Origin: an uncultured Clostridia bacterium
GTDB lineage: Bacteria; Bacillota; Clostridia; Peptostreptococcales; Anaerovoracaceae
Assembly (NCBI GenBank): GCA_944383465.1
Contig: CALWPQ010000010.1
Coordinates: forward strand, 1 to 37,436
DNA length: 37,436 bases
Direction of reading: 5' to 3'
Part shown: in pieces, positions 7,395 to 15,124 of the stretch
Layout of the letters: each line of letters opens with the position of its first letter
How positions within the stretch are numbered: the stretch's first letter is position 1
Position numbers and translations under genes: made by a program
The notes under the pieces: model-generated
The model's input: only the letters and a program-made list of their open reading frames with translations
What the model was told of the DNA's origin: nothing
Databases searched by the model: none

Positions 7395-8325
7395 TATATA
7401 TATAGAAGAGAAGTTAAACGGGACCCGGCTTGATGTGGTCCTTTCTTTTTCTGTACCGGAAGTGTCAAGAAGCTTTGTGCAGAAGCTCATAGACGGCGGG
7501 GCGGTGTCTGTGGACGGAAAAGTATGTCTTTCCAAAAAAGAAAAGGTGAAGACGGGACAAATTGTGTCCGTAATCGTGCCTGAGCCGGAAGAGCTTGAAA
7601 TAAAAGCGGAAGACATACCTCTCGATATAATCTATGAAGACAGCGATGTACTGGTAGTGAATAAACCGGTGGGAATGGTGGTACATCCTGCTGTTGGAAA
7701 CTTCGAAGGTACACTCGTAAATGCAGTGATGTATCACTGCAAGGACAGCCTTTCGTCGATAAACGGCGTTGTGCGTCCCGGTATTGTGCACAGGATAGAT
7801 AAGGACACAAGCGGACTTTTGATGATAGCCAAAAATGATTTTGCGCACAGTATGCTGGCAGAGCAGCTGGCGGAGCACAGCATTACGCGTGTCTATACTG
7901 CGCTTGTATATAACAACTTTGCGGAGGATGAAGGCACGGTAGATGTGCCGATTGGACGCGATGCGAAAAATAGACTGCGGCAGACTGTGTTTCCATATGA
8001 AAACGGGCAGGTGCCGAAAGGAGCTAAAAGGGCGGTGACTAATTACCGCGTGCTCAAAAGGTACGGCAGATTTACGCTTATTGAGGCGCGGCTGCTCACG
8101 GGGCGCACGCATCAGATACGCGTGCATATGGCGTATATAAAGCATCCTCTTGTTGGGGATACGGTATACGGGCCGAAAAAACCGGAGCTGGGAGCGGACA
8201 GGGGACAGCTGCTCTGTGCGCGTGTGCTTGGATTTGTACATCCACGGAGCGGCGAGTATATGGAATTCTCTGTGCCGCTGCCGGATGAATTTGCTGCGAT
8301 ACTCGCCAAACTGGAAGCAAAATAA
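7375..8325 (+). CDS. rluD: RluA/RluD-family rRNA pseudouridine synthase
   Basis: 316 aa. An S4 RNA-binding domain (about 15-75: LDVVLSF, SRSFVQKLIDGGAVSVDGK) precedes the catalytic domain with GIVHRIDKDTSGLLMIAKND, which holds the catalytic aspartate in the HRIDKDTSG motif. RLLTGRTHQIRVHMAYI and HPLVGDTVYG are further family motifs. The enzyme makes pseudouridines in 23S rRNA; exact target positions cannot be told from sequence. The lspA-rluD pairing is common in Bacillota. Confidence 0.93.
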   Translation: MKEHRYDIYIEEKLNGTRLDVVLSFSVPEVSRSFVQKLIDGGAVSVDGKVCLSKKEKVKTGQIVSVIVPEPEELEIKAEDIPLDIIYEDSDVLVVNKPVGMVVHPAVGNFEGTLVNAVMYHCKDSLSSINGVVRPGIVHRIDKDTSGLLMIAKNDFAHSMLAEQLAEHSITRVYTALVYNNFAEDEGTVDVPIGRDAKNRLRQTVFPYENGQVPKGAKRAVTNYRVLKRYGRFTLIEARLLTGRTHQIRVHMAYIKHPLVGDTVYGPKKPELGADRGQLLCARVLGFVHPRSGEYMEFSVPLPDEFAAILAKLEAK

Positions 8326-8345
8326 CGAATAAACGGAGGATTAAA

Positions 8346-8972
8346 ATGGCCAAAATAAGTCTTAAACCGGGTACTATGCTTAATCCCGTGCCCGTAGTGA
8401 TGGTAAGCTGCGGCGATCAAGAGAAAAGCAATATAATTACGATTGCGTGGACGGGGATTGTCAATTCCAATCCGCCGATGACATACATTGCGGTGCAGCG
8501 CTCGCGTTATTCATATAATATAATAAAGGAACACGGTGAATTTGTCATAAATCTGGTGACACAGAATTTGGTGCGTGCCTGTGATTACTGCGGTGTCAGA
8601 AGCGGCGCTGCTACTGATAAATGGAAAGAGACAAAACTTACGCCTGTTGCTGCAGATATTGTGAAGGCGCCGCTCATAAGCGAATCGCCTGTAAATATAG
8701 AGTGCAGGGTAAAAGAAATATTGGAATATCCGTCGCATGTTGTCTTTGTAAGCGAGATTGCAGCCGTGCACGTTGACAGCGATCTCATGGATAAAAGCGG
8801 AAAAATAAGATTTGAAGATGCAGGTCTCATAGTTTATAATCACGGTTTGTATATGCCTGTGCAGAAAAAGGTACTTGGAACATTTGGATTTTCAGTGATG
8901 AAGCCGAAGACACAGAAGAAGCGTGCAGCGGCGAGAAGAAATGCCAGTCGTATGAAACAAAAAAGCGAATGA
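8346..8972 (+). CDS. Flavin reductase-like FMN-binding protein (flavoredoxin family)
   Basis: 208 aa with the FMN-binding split-barrel pattern: MLNPVPVVMVSCGD, NIITIAWTGIVNSNPPM, QRSRYSYNIIKEHGEFVINL and CDYCGVRSGAATDKW. Related proteins bind FMN and act as flavin reductases or small electron carriers in anaerobes; the partner is not identifiable. It has a clear RBS (CGGAGG) 20 bp after rluD and ends at a strong hairpin, so it probably closes this operon. The C-terminus is Lys/Arg-rich. Confidence 0.88.
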   Translation: MAKISLKPGTMLNPVPVVMVSCGDQEKSNIITIAWTGIVNSNPPMTYIAVQRSRYSYNIIKEHGEFVINLVTQNLVRACDYCGVRSGAATDKWKETKLTPVAADIVKAPLISESPVNIECRVKEILEYPSHVVFVSEIAAVHVDSDLMDKSGKIRFEDAGLIVYNHGLYMPVQKKVLGTFGFSVMKPKTQKKRAAARRNASRMKQKSE

Positions 8973-9005
8973 TGAAAATGCAGAACCCTCAAAAAAATAT
9001 GAATA

Positions 9006-9036
9006 AAGGGGCTGCATAGAGGGAAAGCAGCCCCTT
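9006..9036. terminator. Bidirectional terminator between convergent genes
   Basis: AAGGGGCTGC (9006-9015) pairs perfectly with GCAGCCCCTT (9027-9036) around an 11 nt loop. On the minus strand a T-rich tract follows the stem, so it is a good terminator for the Gin-like gene; on the plus strand the T tract is poor. Confidence 0.75.
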
Positions 9037-9065
9037 GGCATATAATTCAATTCTGCCAAATAACA

Positions 9066-9224
9066 TTAAATATCGTTAGATTCTTCAGTATCGTGCTGAT
9101 GAAGCGGCTCAAGTCCTGTTATGTAGCCGAGGCAGTCTTCGCAGATAAAAGAGTCTCTGTAATTGATGCAAACATTGGGATTATTACATATTGCACATTT
9201 TTTAGTACGTTTCTTATTAACCAT
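9066..9224 (-). CDS. Small zinc-ribbon protein, Gin/CsfB-like (sigma-G inhibitor family?)
   Basis: 52 aa from an ATG at 9224 with AAGGAG nine bases upstream. Two CxxC pairs (CAIC, CEDC) flank NYRDSFI, so the layout is CxIC-x(n)-Y-x-x-FICxxC. This closely resembles Gin/CsfB, the small zinc protein that binds and inhibits sigma factors (sigma-G, sigma-E) during sporulation in Bacillus. The acidic/His C-tail (LHQHDTEESNDI) is not diagnostic. A longer in-frame extension upstream would overlap the divergent hydrolase gene and has no support. Membership in the Gin family is likely; a sporulation role is inference. Confidence 0.7.
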   Translation of the reverse strand: MVNKKRTKKCAICNNPNVCINYRDSFICEDCLGYITGLEPLHQHDTEESNDI

Positions 9225-9324
9225 ATTATAAAATCTCCTTAAAATTATCTTAGTTGAATTATAGAGCTCGCCGGCAATTAAAAATATAATATATCGGCAG
9301 CCAAATGGCAAGTTGAATGTAAGG

Positions 9325-9370
9325 AATTGTAAGAATAAAGACTTTAATTGTAAAAATATATTGAATTGTA
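9325..9370 (+). repeat. Three AATTGTA repeats before the hydrolase gene
   Basis: AATTGTA occurs at 9325, 9346 and 9364 (spacings 21 and 18 bp), just upstream of the hydrolase RBS. A related AATGTAA precedes them. Roughly helical spacing suggests a possible operator, but the region is AT-rich and chance is possible. Confidence 0.35.
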
Positions 9371-9390
9371 GAAAACGGAGGATATTTGCA

Positions 9391-10254
9391 GTGTTTGAGA
9401 ATTTCAGAGTACCAAGTAGAGTCAGTATTGCAGGATATCGCTGGGATTGTGAAAAGCCTGAGAAGGTTGTATGCATCATACACGGTATAGGCGAGCATAT
9501 GGGCAGGTACGAAAGAGTCGCGAAAGCGTTTAATGAAGAAGGTATCGCCGTAATCGGTATGGATCACCGCGGACACGGATTGTCTGCGGGCACGCGCGGC
9601 CACACAGCGCCGAGGCGCGAGGTGCTTTCCGATATAGACGCACTCATAACATATACAGAAAATAATTTTCAAAATATCCCGATTATAATGTACGGGCACA
9701 GTATGGGCGGAAATATAACTTTGGATTACAGGATTAGGGGAAATAAATCGCACATTCCTGCCGCCTATATAGTTTCGGCGCCGTGGATAAAGCTCTATAA
9801 GCCGTTTCCGAAGCTGGTAGTGTCATTTGCACATATTATGGCCAAAATCAAGCCGGAATTTCAGGTTTCCTCCAAAATTGATGAAAATATATTAGGTAAT
9901 CCACTCAATGTACGCGGTTATTATAAAGATCCGCTTGTGCACAGCTATATAACAGCAGCGTGCGCTGCAGACGGGTTTGATATAGGAGAGGCGCTTTATG
10001 AAAACAAGCTTACAGGCAATTTTGGCGGCCGCGGCAAACCGCTTTTGCTGATGCACGGAGATGCGGATATGATATGTTCAGTTGCAGGAAGCAGAGCTGT
10101 TGCGGAATATGAGACAAACTGCCGTTATGTAGAATGGAAAGGGTACTACCACGAGATACACAACGGTGGTCCGCTTGCAAATGGCGACGAGGTGATAAAT
10201 ACGGCTGTTGAGTTCGTGAAGAATCTGCAGCCGGATTGTCGGAATGAAAAATAA
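9391..10254 (+). CDS. Alpha/beta hydrolase, monoacylglycerol-lipase-like
   Basis: 287 aa starting at a GTG (9391) placed 9 nt after CGGAGG. The longer frame from a TTG at 9313 has no RBS and non-conserved residues. Motifs: IHGIGEHMGRY, GMDHRGHGLSAGTRGH, the nucleophile elbow GHSMG (Ser about 104), LLMHGDADMIC (catalytic Asp) and KGYYHEIHN (catalytic His). The Hydrolase_4 family includes monoacylglycerol lipases and lysophospholipases; the substrate cannot be fixed. No signal peptide, so cytoplasmic. It is divergent from the Gin-like gene and upstream of the pyr promoter. Confidence 0.85.
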   Translation: MFENFRVPSRVSIAGYRWDCEKPEKVVCIIHGIGEHMGRYERVAKAFNEEGIAVIGMDHRGHGLSAGTRGHTAPRREVLSDIDALITYTENNFQNIPIIMYGHSMGGNITLDYRIRGNKSHIPAAYIVSAPWIKLYKPFPKLVVSFAHIMAKIKPEFQVSSKIDENILGNPLNVRGYYKDPLVHSYITAACAADGFDIGEALYENKLTGNFGGRGKPLLLMHGDADMICSVAGSRAVAEYETNCRYVEWKGYYHEIHNGGPLANGDEVINTAVEFVKNLQPDCRNEK

Positions 10255-10278
10255 TGCGCAAAAACTTCCAAAAGATGA

Positions 10279-10308
10279 TTGACAAGATGGAGTAATATGT
10301 GCTAAAAT
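10279..10308 (+). promoter_or_regulatory. Promoter of the pyrimidine operon
   Basis: TTGACA (10279-10284), 18 bp spacer, TAAAAT (10303-10308). It opens a leader of about 250 nt before pyrC, which holds a PyrR-type attenuator. Confidence 0.75.
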
Positions 10309-10330
10309 AACACGATGAAAAAAATCTTTA

Positions 10331-10362
10331 AATTCAGCACAGAGAGGCTGACAAGGTTATAT
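10331..10362 (+). promoter_or_regulatory. PyrR-binding (anti-antiterminator) site in the pyr leader
   Basis: AGCACAGAGAGGCT (10336-10349) matches the known PyrR consensus ARUCCNGNGAGGYU at 12 of 14 positions and is followed by GACAAGG. CAGC/GCTG can form the local hairpin. The GAGAGG and CAAG parts are also complementary to CTTGCCTCTC in the downstream terminator 5' arm, giving a competing antiterminator helix. With UMP/UTP, PyrR would hold this hairpin and allow termination. This interpretation rests on the known Bacillus mechanism. Confidence 0.75.
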
Positions 10363-10448
10363 ATAAGAGACGGGCGGCAAGTGCGTTTTCTGTATACAAA
10401 GTTTGTATGCGTGAAACGAGCGGCGGCCGCGTGGATAATTGTAATATG

Positions 10449-10477
10449 ATCTTGCCTCTCGGCAAGATTTTCTTTTT
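10449..10477 (+). terminator. Attenuator terminator of the pyr leader
   Basis: ATCTTGCC (10449-10456) pairs with GGCAAGAT (10461-10468) around TCTC, followed by TTTCTTTTT. It lies about 90 nt before pyrC. Its 5' arm can instead pair with the upstream PyrR site. A hairpin (TATACAA/TTGTATG, 10393-10409) sits between the two, as expected in a long antiterminator. The remaining 10478-10564 holds no further gene. Confidence 0.85.
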
Positions 10478-10564
10478 GCCCGCAAGCGGCAGGTACGAAA
10501 GAGAAGATTTTGCAAAAGCGAGAGGCGGCGCAGCATAAAATTAAAAGCACGAAAGGAGAACAAA

Positions 10565-11881
10565 ATGTATCTGCATTTGGAAAAAGCGTTGGTATATGCA
10601 AATGGAAAGTTTGACCGTAAGAGCGATTTTCTCATCAATATAGGCGAGAATCTTTCCTGCGCTGCGAACGGCTCGTACGGTGTATGGAAGACGCTCGATT
10701 TAAAAGACGGTAATTATATAGTTGTCCCCGGATTTGCGGATGTGCATGTTCATCTCCGTGAGCCGGGGTTTTCTTATAAAGAAACGATATCGGCGGGAAC
10801 GAAAGCGGCAGCACGCGGCGGATATACTGCGGTATGTACGATGCCGAATCTCAATCCGGCACCGGACTGCGCGGAAAATCTGAAAAAGCAGTTTGAAATA
10901 ATAGAGAAAGATGCGGCAATCAGCGTGGTGCCGTACGGAACTATCACTAAGGGTGAAAACGGCGAGGAGCTTTCTGATATGGCAGGAATGCTTGCGCTCG
11001 CGGAAAATTGTATAGAGGAGCGCACTAAAGATGCGGACAGCAGCGTGCAGAAAGCTTATGCTCTTGCGGGCTTTTCTGATGATGGGCGCGGTGTGCAGAG
11101 TGCGGAAATGATGAAAAAGGCGATGACCGAAGCGAAGAAGCTCGGTAAAATCATAGCTGCACATTGTGAGGATGATTCCATTCCGGGAGAAGAAAGTGCC
11201 AGTGAATGGAAGCAGATTGAGAGGGATATAGAACTGGCGCGCGAGACGGGCTGCGCATATCATGTATGCCACATATCGACAATGGAGAGCGCAGAGCTCA
11301 TAAGACGCGCAAAGGCGGAGGGCGTTGATATCACATGTGAAACGGCGCCGCATTATCTTTTGTTAGATGAGAGTATGCGCTCAGACGACGGATGTTTTAA
11401 GATGAATCCGCCGCTCAGAAAAAAGAAAGACAGAGAAGCGCTGCTTGAAGCGCTTAAGGACGGTACGATAGATATGATAGCGACGGATCACGCACCGCAC
11501 AGCGCTGAAGAAAAGGCGCGCGGTTTTGCGGGAAGCGTAATGGGAGTTGTCGGACTTGAAACTGCATTTCCTGTGCTTTATACCGAACTCGTAAAAACCG
11601 GAGCAATAACGCTTGAAGAGCTTGTAAAGCTGATGAATGAAAATCCGCGCAAACGATTTGGGCTTGAACAGACCGGCTTCAGCGTGTGGGAGCTTGATGA
11701 AGAGTATGAAATAAATCCGGAAGAGTTTGCGAGCCTCGGAAGAAGCACACCATTTGCCGGTAAAAAAGTATACGGCAGGTGTATAGCTACAATCAACAGC
11801 GATAAGATCGCCTGGGCGGATGAAGCGTTTCTTGAATCGCACAAGAGAACTTTGGCTAAAAAATTAAATTTATATAGATAA
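10565..11881 (+). CDS. pyrC: Dihydroorotase
   Basis: 438 aa; closes N-carbamoyl-aspartate to dihydroorotate, third step of UMP synthesis. Zinc-site motifs DVHVHLREPGF, AHCED, HVCHIST and IATDHAPHS are all present, and MNPPLR follows the usual pattern. Length is normal for type I dihydroorotases (about 430). ATG with GAAAGGAG; first gene of the pyr operon, 16 bp before carB. Confidence 0.96.
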   Translation: MYLHLEKALVYANGKFDRKSDFLINIGENLSCAANGSYGVWKTLDLKDGNYIVVPGFADVHVHLREPGFSYKETISAGTKAAARGGYTAVCTMPNLNPAPDCAENLKKQFEIIEKDAAISVVPYGTITKGENGEELSDMAGMLALAENCIEERTKDADSSVQKAYALAGFSDDGRGVQSAEMMKKAMTEAKKLGKIIAAHCEDDSIPGEESASEWKQIERDIELARETGCAYHVCHISTMESAELIRRAKAEGVDITCETAPHYLLLDESMRSDDGCFKMNPPLRKKKDREALLEALKDGTIDMIATDHAPHSAEEKARGFAGSVMGVVGLETAFPVLYTELVKTGAITLEELVKLMNENPRKRFGLEQTGFSVWELDEEYEINPEEFASLGRSTPFAGKKVYGRCIATINSDKIAWADEAFLESHKRTLAKKLNLYR

Positions 11882-11897
11882 ATACGGAGGTAAAAAA

Positions 11898-14800
11898 ATG
11901 GCAAAGAGAACAGACATCAAAAAAATACTTATCATCGGTTCAGGCCCGATAGTGATAGGGCAGGCGGCAGAATTTGACTATGCGGGAACGCAGGCGTGTT
12001 TAGCGCTGAAAGAAGAGGGATACGAGGTAGTACTCGTAAATTCAAATCCTGCGACAATTATGACAGATACGACGATTGCCGATAAGGTGTATATGGAGCC
12101 TCTTACGCTCGAGTATGTAGCAAAAATACTTAGATACGAAAGACCTGATGCTATTGTTCCGGGAATTGGAGGGCAGACAGGGCTCAATCTTGCGATGCAG
12201 CTTAAGCGCAAAGGCATTCTTGAGGAATGCGGAGTCGAGCTTCTCGGAACAAGCAGTGAAAGCATAGAGCGCGCCGAGGACAGAGAGCTCTTTAAGGAAC
12301 TTTGCCAGTCGATAGGAGAACCTGTAATACCTTCAGAAATTACATATGACCTCGAAGAAGCGAAAAAAGCGGCGCTGGAAATCGGTTATCCAGTCGTGCT
12401 CCGTCCGGCATTCACGCTTGGCGGCACCGGCGGCGGTTTTGCAAACAATGAAGAAGAGCTCGTCGAAATCGGAATAAACGCTTTTAAACTCTCGCCTGTT
12501 CATCAGGTGCTTATTGAAAAGAGTGTTAAAGGATATAAGGAAATAGAATTTGAAGTAATGCGCGATTCAAATGACCACGCTATTACAATCTGCGGTATGG
12601 AAAATGTTGATCCGGTGGGTGTTCATACAGGAGATTCGATAGTAGTGGCGCCGATAATGACGCTGAATGACAGCGACCTTAAAATGCTTAACGATAGCGC
12701 CATAAAAATTATTCGCGAGCTCAAAATCGAGGGCGGCTGCAATGTACAGTTTGCGCTCAATCCGAATTCATCGGAGTACTATTTAATAGAAGTAAATCCG
12801 AGAGTTTCGCGTTCATCGGCGCTGGCTTCAAAGGCAAGCGGTTATCCGATTGCGAGAGTTACGGCAAAGATTGCCGTAGGTATGGCTCTTGAGGACATCG
12901 CTATTGCCAATACCAACGCGGCATTTGAACCGAGCCTCGACTATGTAGTTGCCAAGTTCCCGCGTTTTCCGTTTGACAAGTTTGCACAGGCGACAAATAA
13001 ACTCGGTACGCAGATGAAGGCTACGGGGGAGGTTATGGGAATAGGCTCAACCCTCGAGGAATGTATGCTCAAATCGGTGCGTTCGCTCGAAATAGGAGTA
13101 AATCATCTCTATATGCCGAAATTTGAAAATATGTCAAATGAGGAAATGCTTGCATACATAAGCGATTTCAGAGACGATACAATTTATGCGGCGGCGCAGC
13201 TTCTGAGAAACGGTGTGAGTGTGGATAAGATTTATGAGGTAACGATGATTACCCCGTATTTCATCGAGTCAATCAAGAAGATTGTCGATTTTGAAGAGGT
13301 AGTAAAAGCTCATAAAGGTGACAGCGCCGTGCTTAAGGATGCGAAAACTATGGGATTCAGCGACGCGTTTATCGCTAAGCTCTGGGGTGTAACCGAGCTT
13401 GAGGTGTTTGAGATGAGAAAGCGCGATAATTTATTCCCTGTATATAAAATGGTAGATACCTGCCATACAGGCGCATACATTCCGTATTTTTATTCGACTT
13501 ACGGCAAAGAAAACAATTCAATTTTGTCTGATAAGAAAAAGATCATCGTGCTCGGCGCAGGACCGATAAGAATAGGGCAGGGCGTAGAATTTGACTACTC
13601 CACGGTGCACGCAGTGACGACGATAAAGAATTCGGGCTACGAAGCTATTATCATAAACAATAATCCGGAGACAGTTTCAACCGATTACACGACAGCTGAT
13701 AAACTTTACTTTGAGCCGCTGACGACAGAGGATGTAATGAATATTATTGAATTTGAGAAGCCGGACGGCGTTATAGCTTCGCTCGGCGGACAGACGGCGA
13801 TAAATCTTGCTGAGCCGCTGATGAAGCGCGGTGTAAAAATTATCGGCACGGATTGTGAGGCGATAGAGCGCGCGGAAAACAGAGATGCGTTTGAAAAGGT
13901 GCTTAAGGAGCTCGGAATTCCGCAGCCGCAGGGCAGAGCTGTAACCAAGATAGAGGATGGCGTAACTGCTGCTGCTGAGATAGGATATCCGGTGCTCGTA
14001 AGGCCGAGCTTCGTACTCGGAGGAAGGGCAATGCAGATTGTCGGCAATGAAACACAGCTTCGTCACTATTTAAAGACGGCAGTTGAAATCGACGAAGACA
14101 AGCCGGTGCTCGTAGATAAGTATATTTCTGGTAAAGAGGTGGAAGTGGACGCCATTTGCGATGGAATAAATGTGTTTGTACCGGGAATTATGGAGCTTGT
14201 AGAGCGCACGGGCATTCACAGCGGCGATTCGATAAGCGTTTATCCGCCGTTCAGCATTTCGGATAAGGTAAAGGGCATTATACTCCAGTACGCCAAGAAA
14301 CTGGGACTCGGACTCGGAATTATCGGGCTTTACAACATCCAGTTTATAGTGGATAAGAATGAGAACGTATATATCATAGAAGTAAATCCGCGTTCGTCGC
14401 GAACAGTGCCGTTCCTCAGCAAGGCGACAGGTTACAGCCTTGCGGATATCGCAACAGAGGTTATTCTCGGCAGAAATCTGAAAGAGCAGGGAATATTCGA
14501 TATTTATCCTGATGAAAAAGAGCGCTGGTATGTAAAGGTACCGGTATTCTCGTTCAATAAGATCAGAGGCCTCGACGCATATCTTTCGCCTGAGATGAAA
14601 TCGACGGGAGAGACGATAGGCTACGATGATAAGCGCGAGCGCGCTATGTATAAGGCGCTGCAGGCTTCGGGAATGAAACTGCAAAACTATGGTACGGTGT
14701 TTGTGACCATTGCAGATGACGACAAGGAAGAGGCTCTGCCGCTTATCAGAAGGTTTTATAATCTCGGATTTAATATCGAGGCGACAGATGGTACTGGCAA

Positions 14801-15074
14801 GTTCCTCAAGGAAAACGGCATCCGTACGCATGTGCTGGCGAAGATAAGTGACGGCAGCGAGGAAATACCGCAGGCGATACGTCAGGGGCACATTGCGTAT
14901 ATCATAAATACGAGCAGCATCGGCAGCTCGGATAATACTAAGAACGATGGGCACGAGATAAGAAAGCTCGCTACTGAGAACAATGTCAATATATTTACAG
15001 CTCTCGATACAGTAGCGGCGCTGCTCGATGTTCTTGAAGAGACGACACTTTGCATTTCGACGATAGATGCGTAA
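11898..15074 (+). CDS. carB: Carbamoyl-phosphate synthase large subunit
   Basis: 1058 aa, full length. It uses ammonia tunnelled from the small subunit, bicarbonate and two ATP to make carbamoyl phosphate. Two homologous ATP-grasp halves are visible: the first begins KKILIIGSGPIVIGQAAEFD, the second KKIIVLGAGPIRIGQGVEFD (about residue 545). RPAFTLGGTGGG and RPSFVLGGRAMQI mark the ATP sites. The C-terminal 120 residues form the MGS-like allosteric domain. No carA (glutamine amidotransferase subunit) lies next to it or anywhere in this window, which is unusual because carAB are normally adjacent. Confidence 0.97.
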   Translation: MAKRTDIKKILIIGSGPIVIGQAAEFDYAGTQACLALKEEGYEVVLVNSNPATIMTDTTIADKVYMEPLTLEYVAKILRYERPDAIVPGIGGQTGLNLAMQLKRKGILEECGVELLGTSSESIERAEDRELFKELCQSIGEPVIPSEITYDLEEAKKAALEIGYPVVLRPAFTLGGTGGGFANNEEELVEIGINAFKLSPVHQVLIEKSVKGYKEIEFEVMRDSNDHAITICGMENVDPVGVHTGDSIVVAPIMTLNDSDLKMLNDSAIKIIRELKIEGGCNVQFALNPNSSEYYLIEVNPRVSRSSALASKASGYPIARVTAKIAVGMALEDIAIANTNAAFEPSLDYVVAKFPRFPFDKFAQATNKLGTQMKATGEVMGIGSTLEECMLKSVRSLEIGVNHLYMPKFENMSNEEMLAYISDFRDDTIYAAAQLLRNGVSVDKIYEVTMITPYFIESIKKIVDFEEVVKAHKGDSAVLKDAKTMGFSDAFIAKLWGVTELEVFEMRKRDNLFPVYKMVDTCHTGAYIPYFYSTYGKENNSILSDKKKIIVLGAGPIRIGQGVEFDYSTVHAVTTIKNSGYEAIIINNNPETVSTDYTTADKLYFEPLTTEDVMNIIEFEKPDGVIASLGGQTAINLAEPLMKRGVKIIGTDCEAIERAENRDAFEKVLKELGIPQPQGRAVTKIEDGVTAAAEIGYPVLVRPSFVLGGRAMQIVGNETQLRHYLKTAVEIDEDKPVLVDKYISGKEVEVDAICDGINVFVPGIMELVERTGIHSGDSISVYPPFSISDKVKGIILQYAKKLGLGLGIIGLYNIQFIVDKNENVYIIEVNPRSSRTVPFLSKATGYSLADIATEVILGRNLKEQGIFDIYPDEKERWYVKVPVFSFNKIRGLDAYLSPEMKSTGETIGYDDKRERAMYKALQASGMKLQNYGTVFVTIADDDKEEALPLIRRFYNLGFNIEATDGTGKFLKENGIRTHVLAKISDGSEEIPQAIRQGHIAYIINTSSIGSSDNTKNDGHEIRKLATENNVNIFTALDTVAALLDVLEETTLCISTIDA

Positions 15075-15124
15075 GAGTAAAAGGACAAACGCAGATATAA
15101 AGAAAATAGGCGGAAAGGTGAGAA

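Noticed and set aside
7722..7741. 9 bp palindromic hairpin in rluD
   Set aside because: Isolated, no clean outer stem and no neighbouring arms; compatible with chance.
8346..8972. Nitroreductase or pyridoxamine oxidase identity for the flavin protein
   Set aside because: The NPPM and RYSYNII motifs fit the flavin reductase-like/flavoredoxin family better.
9554..9633. GC-rich branched fold in the alpha/beta hydrolase gene
   Set aside because: Outer stem 5 bp, arms with wobbles and bulges; explained by Arg/Gly codons of the conserved DHRGHG region.
12860..12914. 8 bp hairpin with AGA loop in carB abutting a bulged GGTAT/ATACC hairpin
   Set aside because: No enclosing outer stem. Single 8 bp short-loop hairpins are expected about four times by chance in this window.
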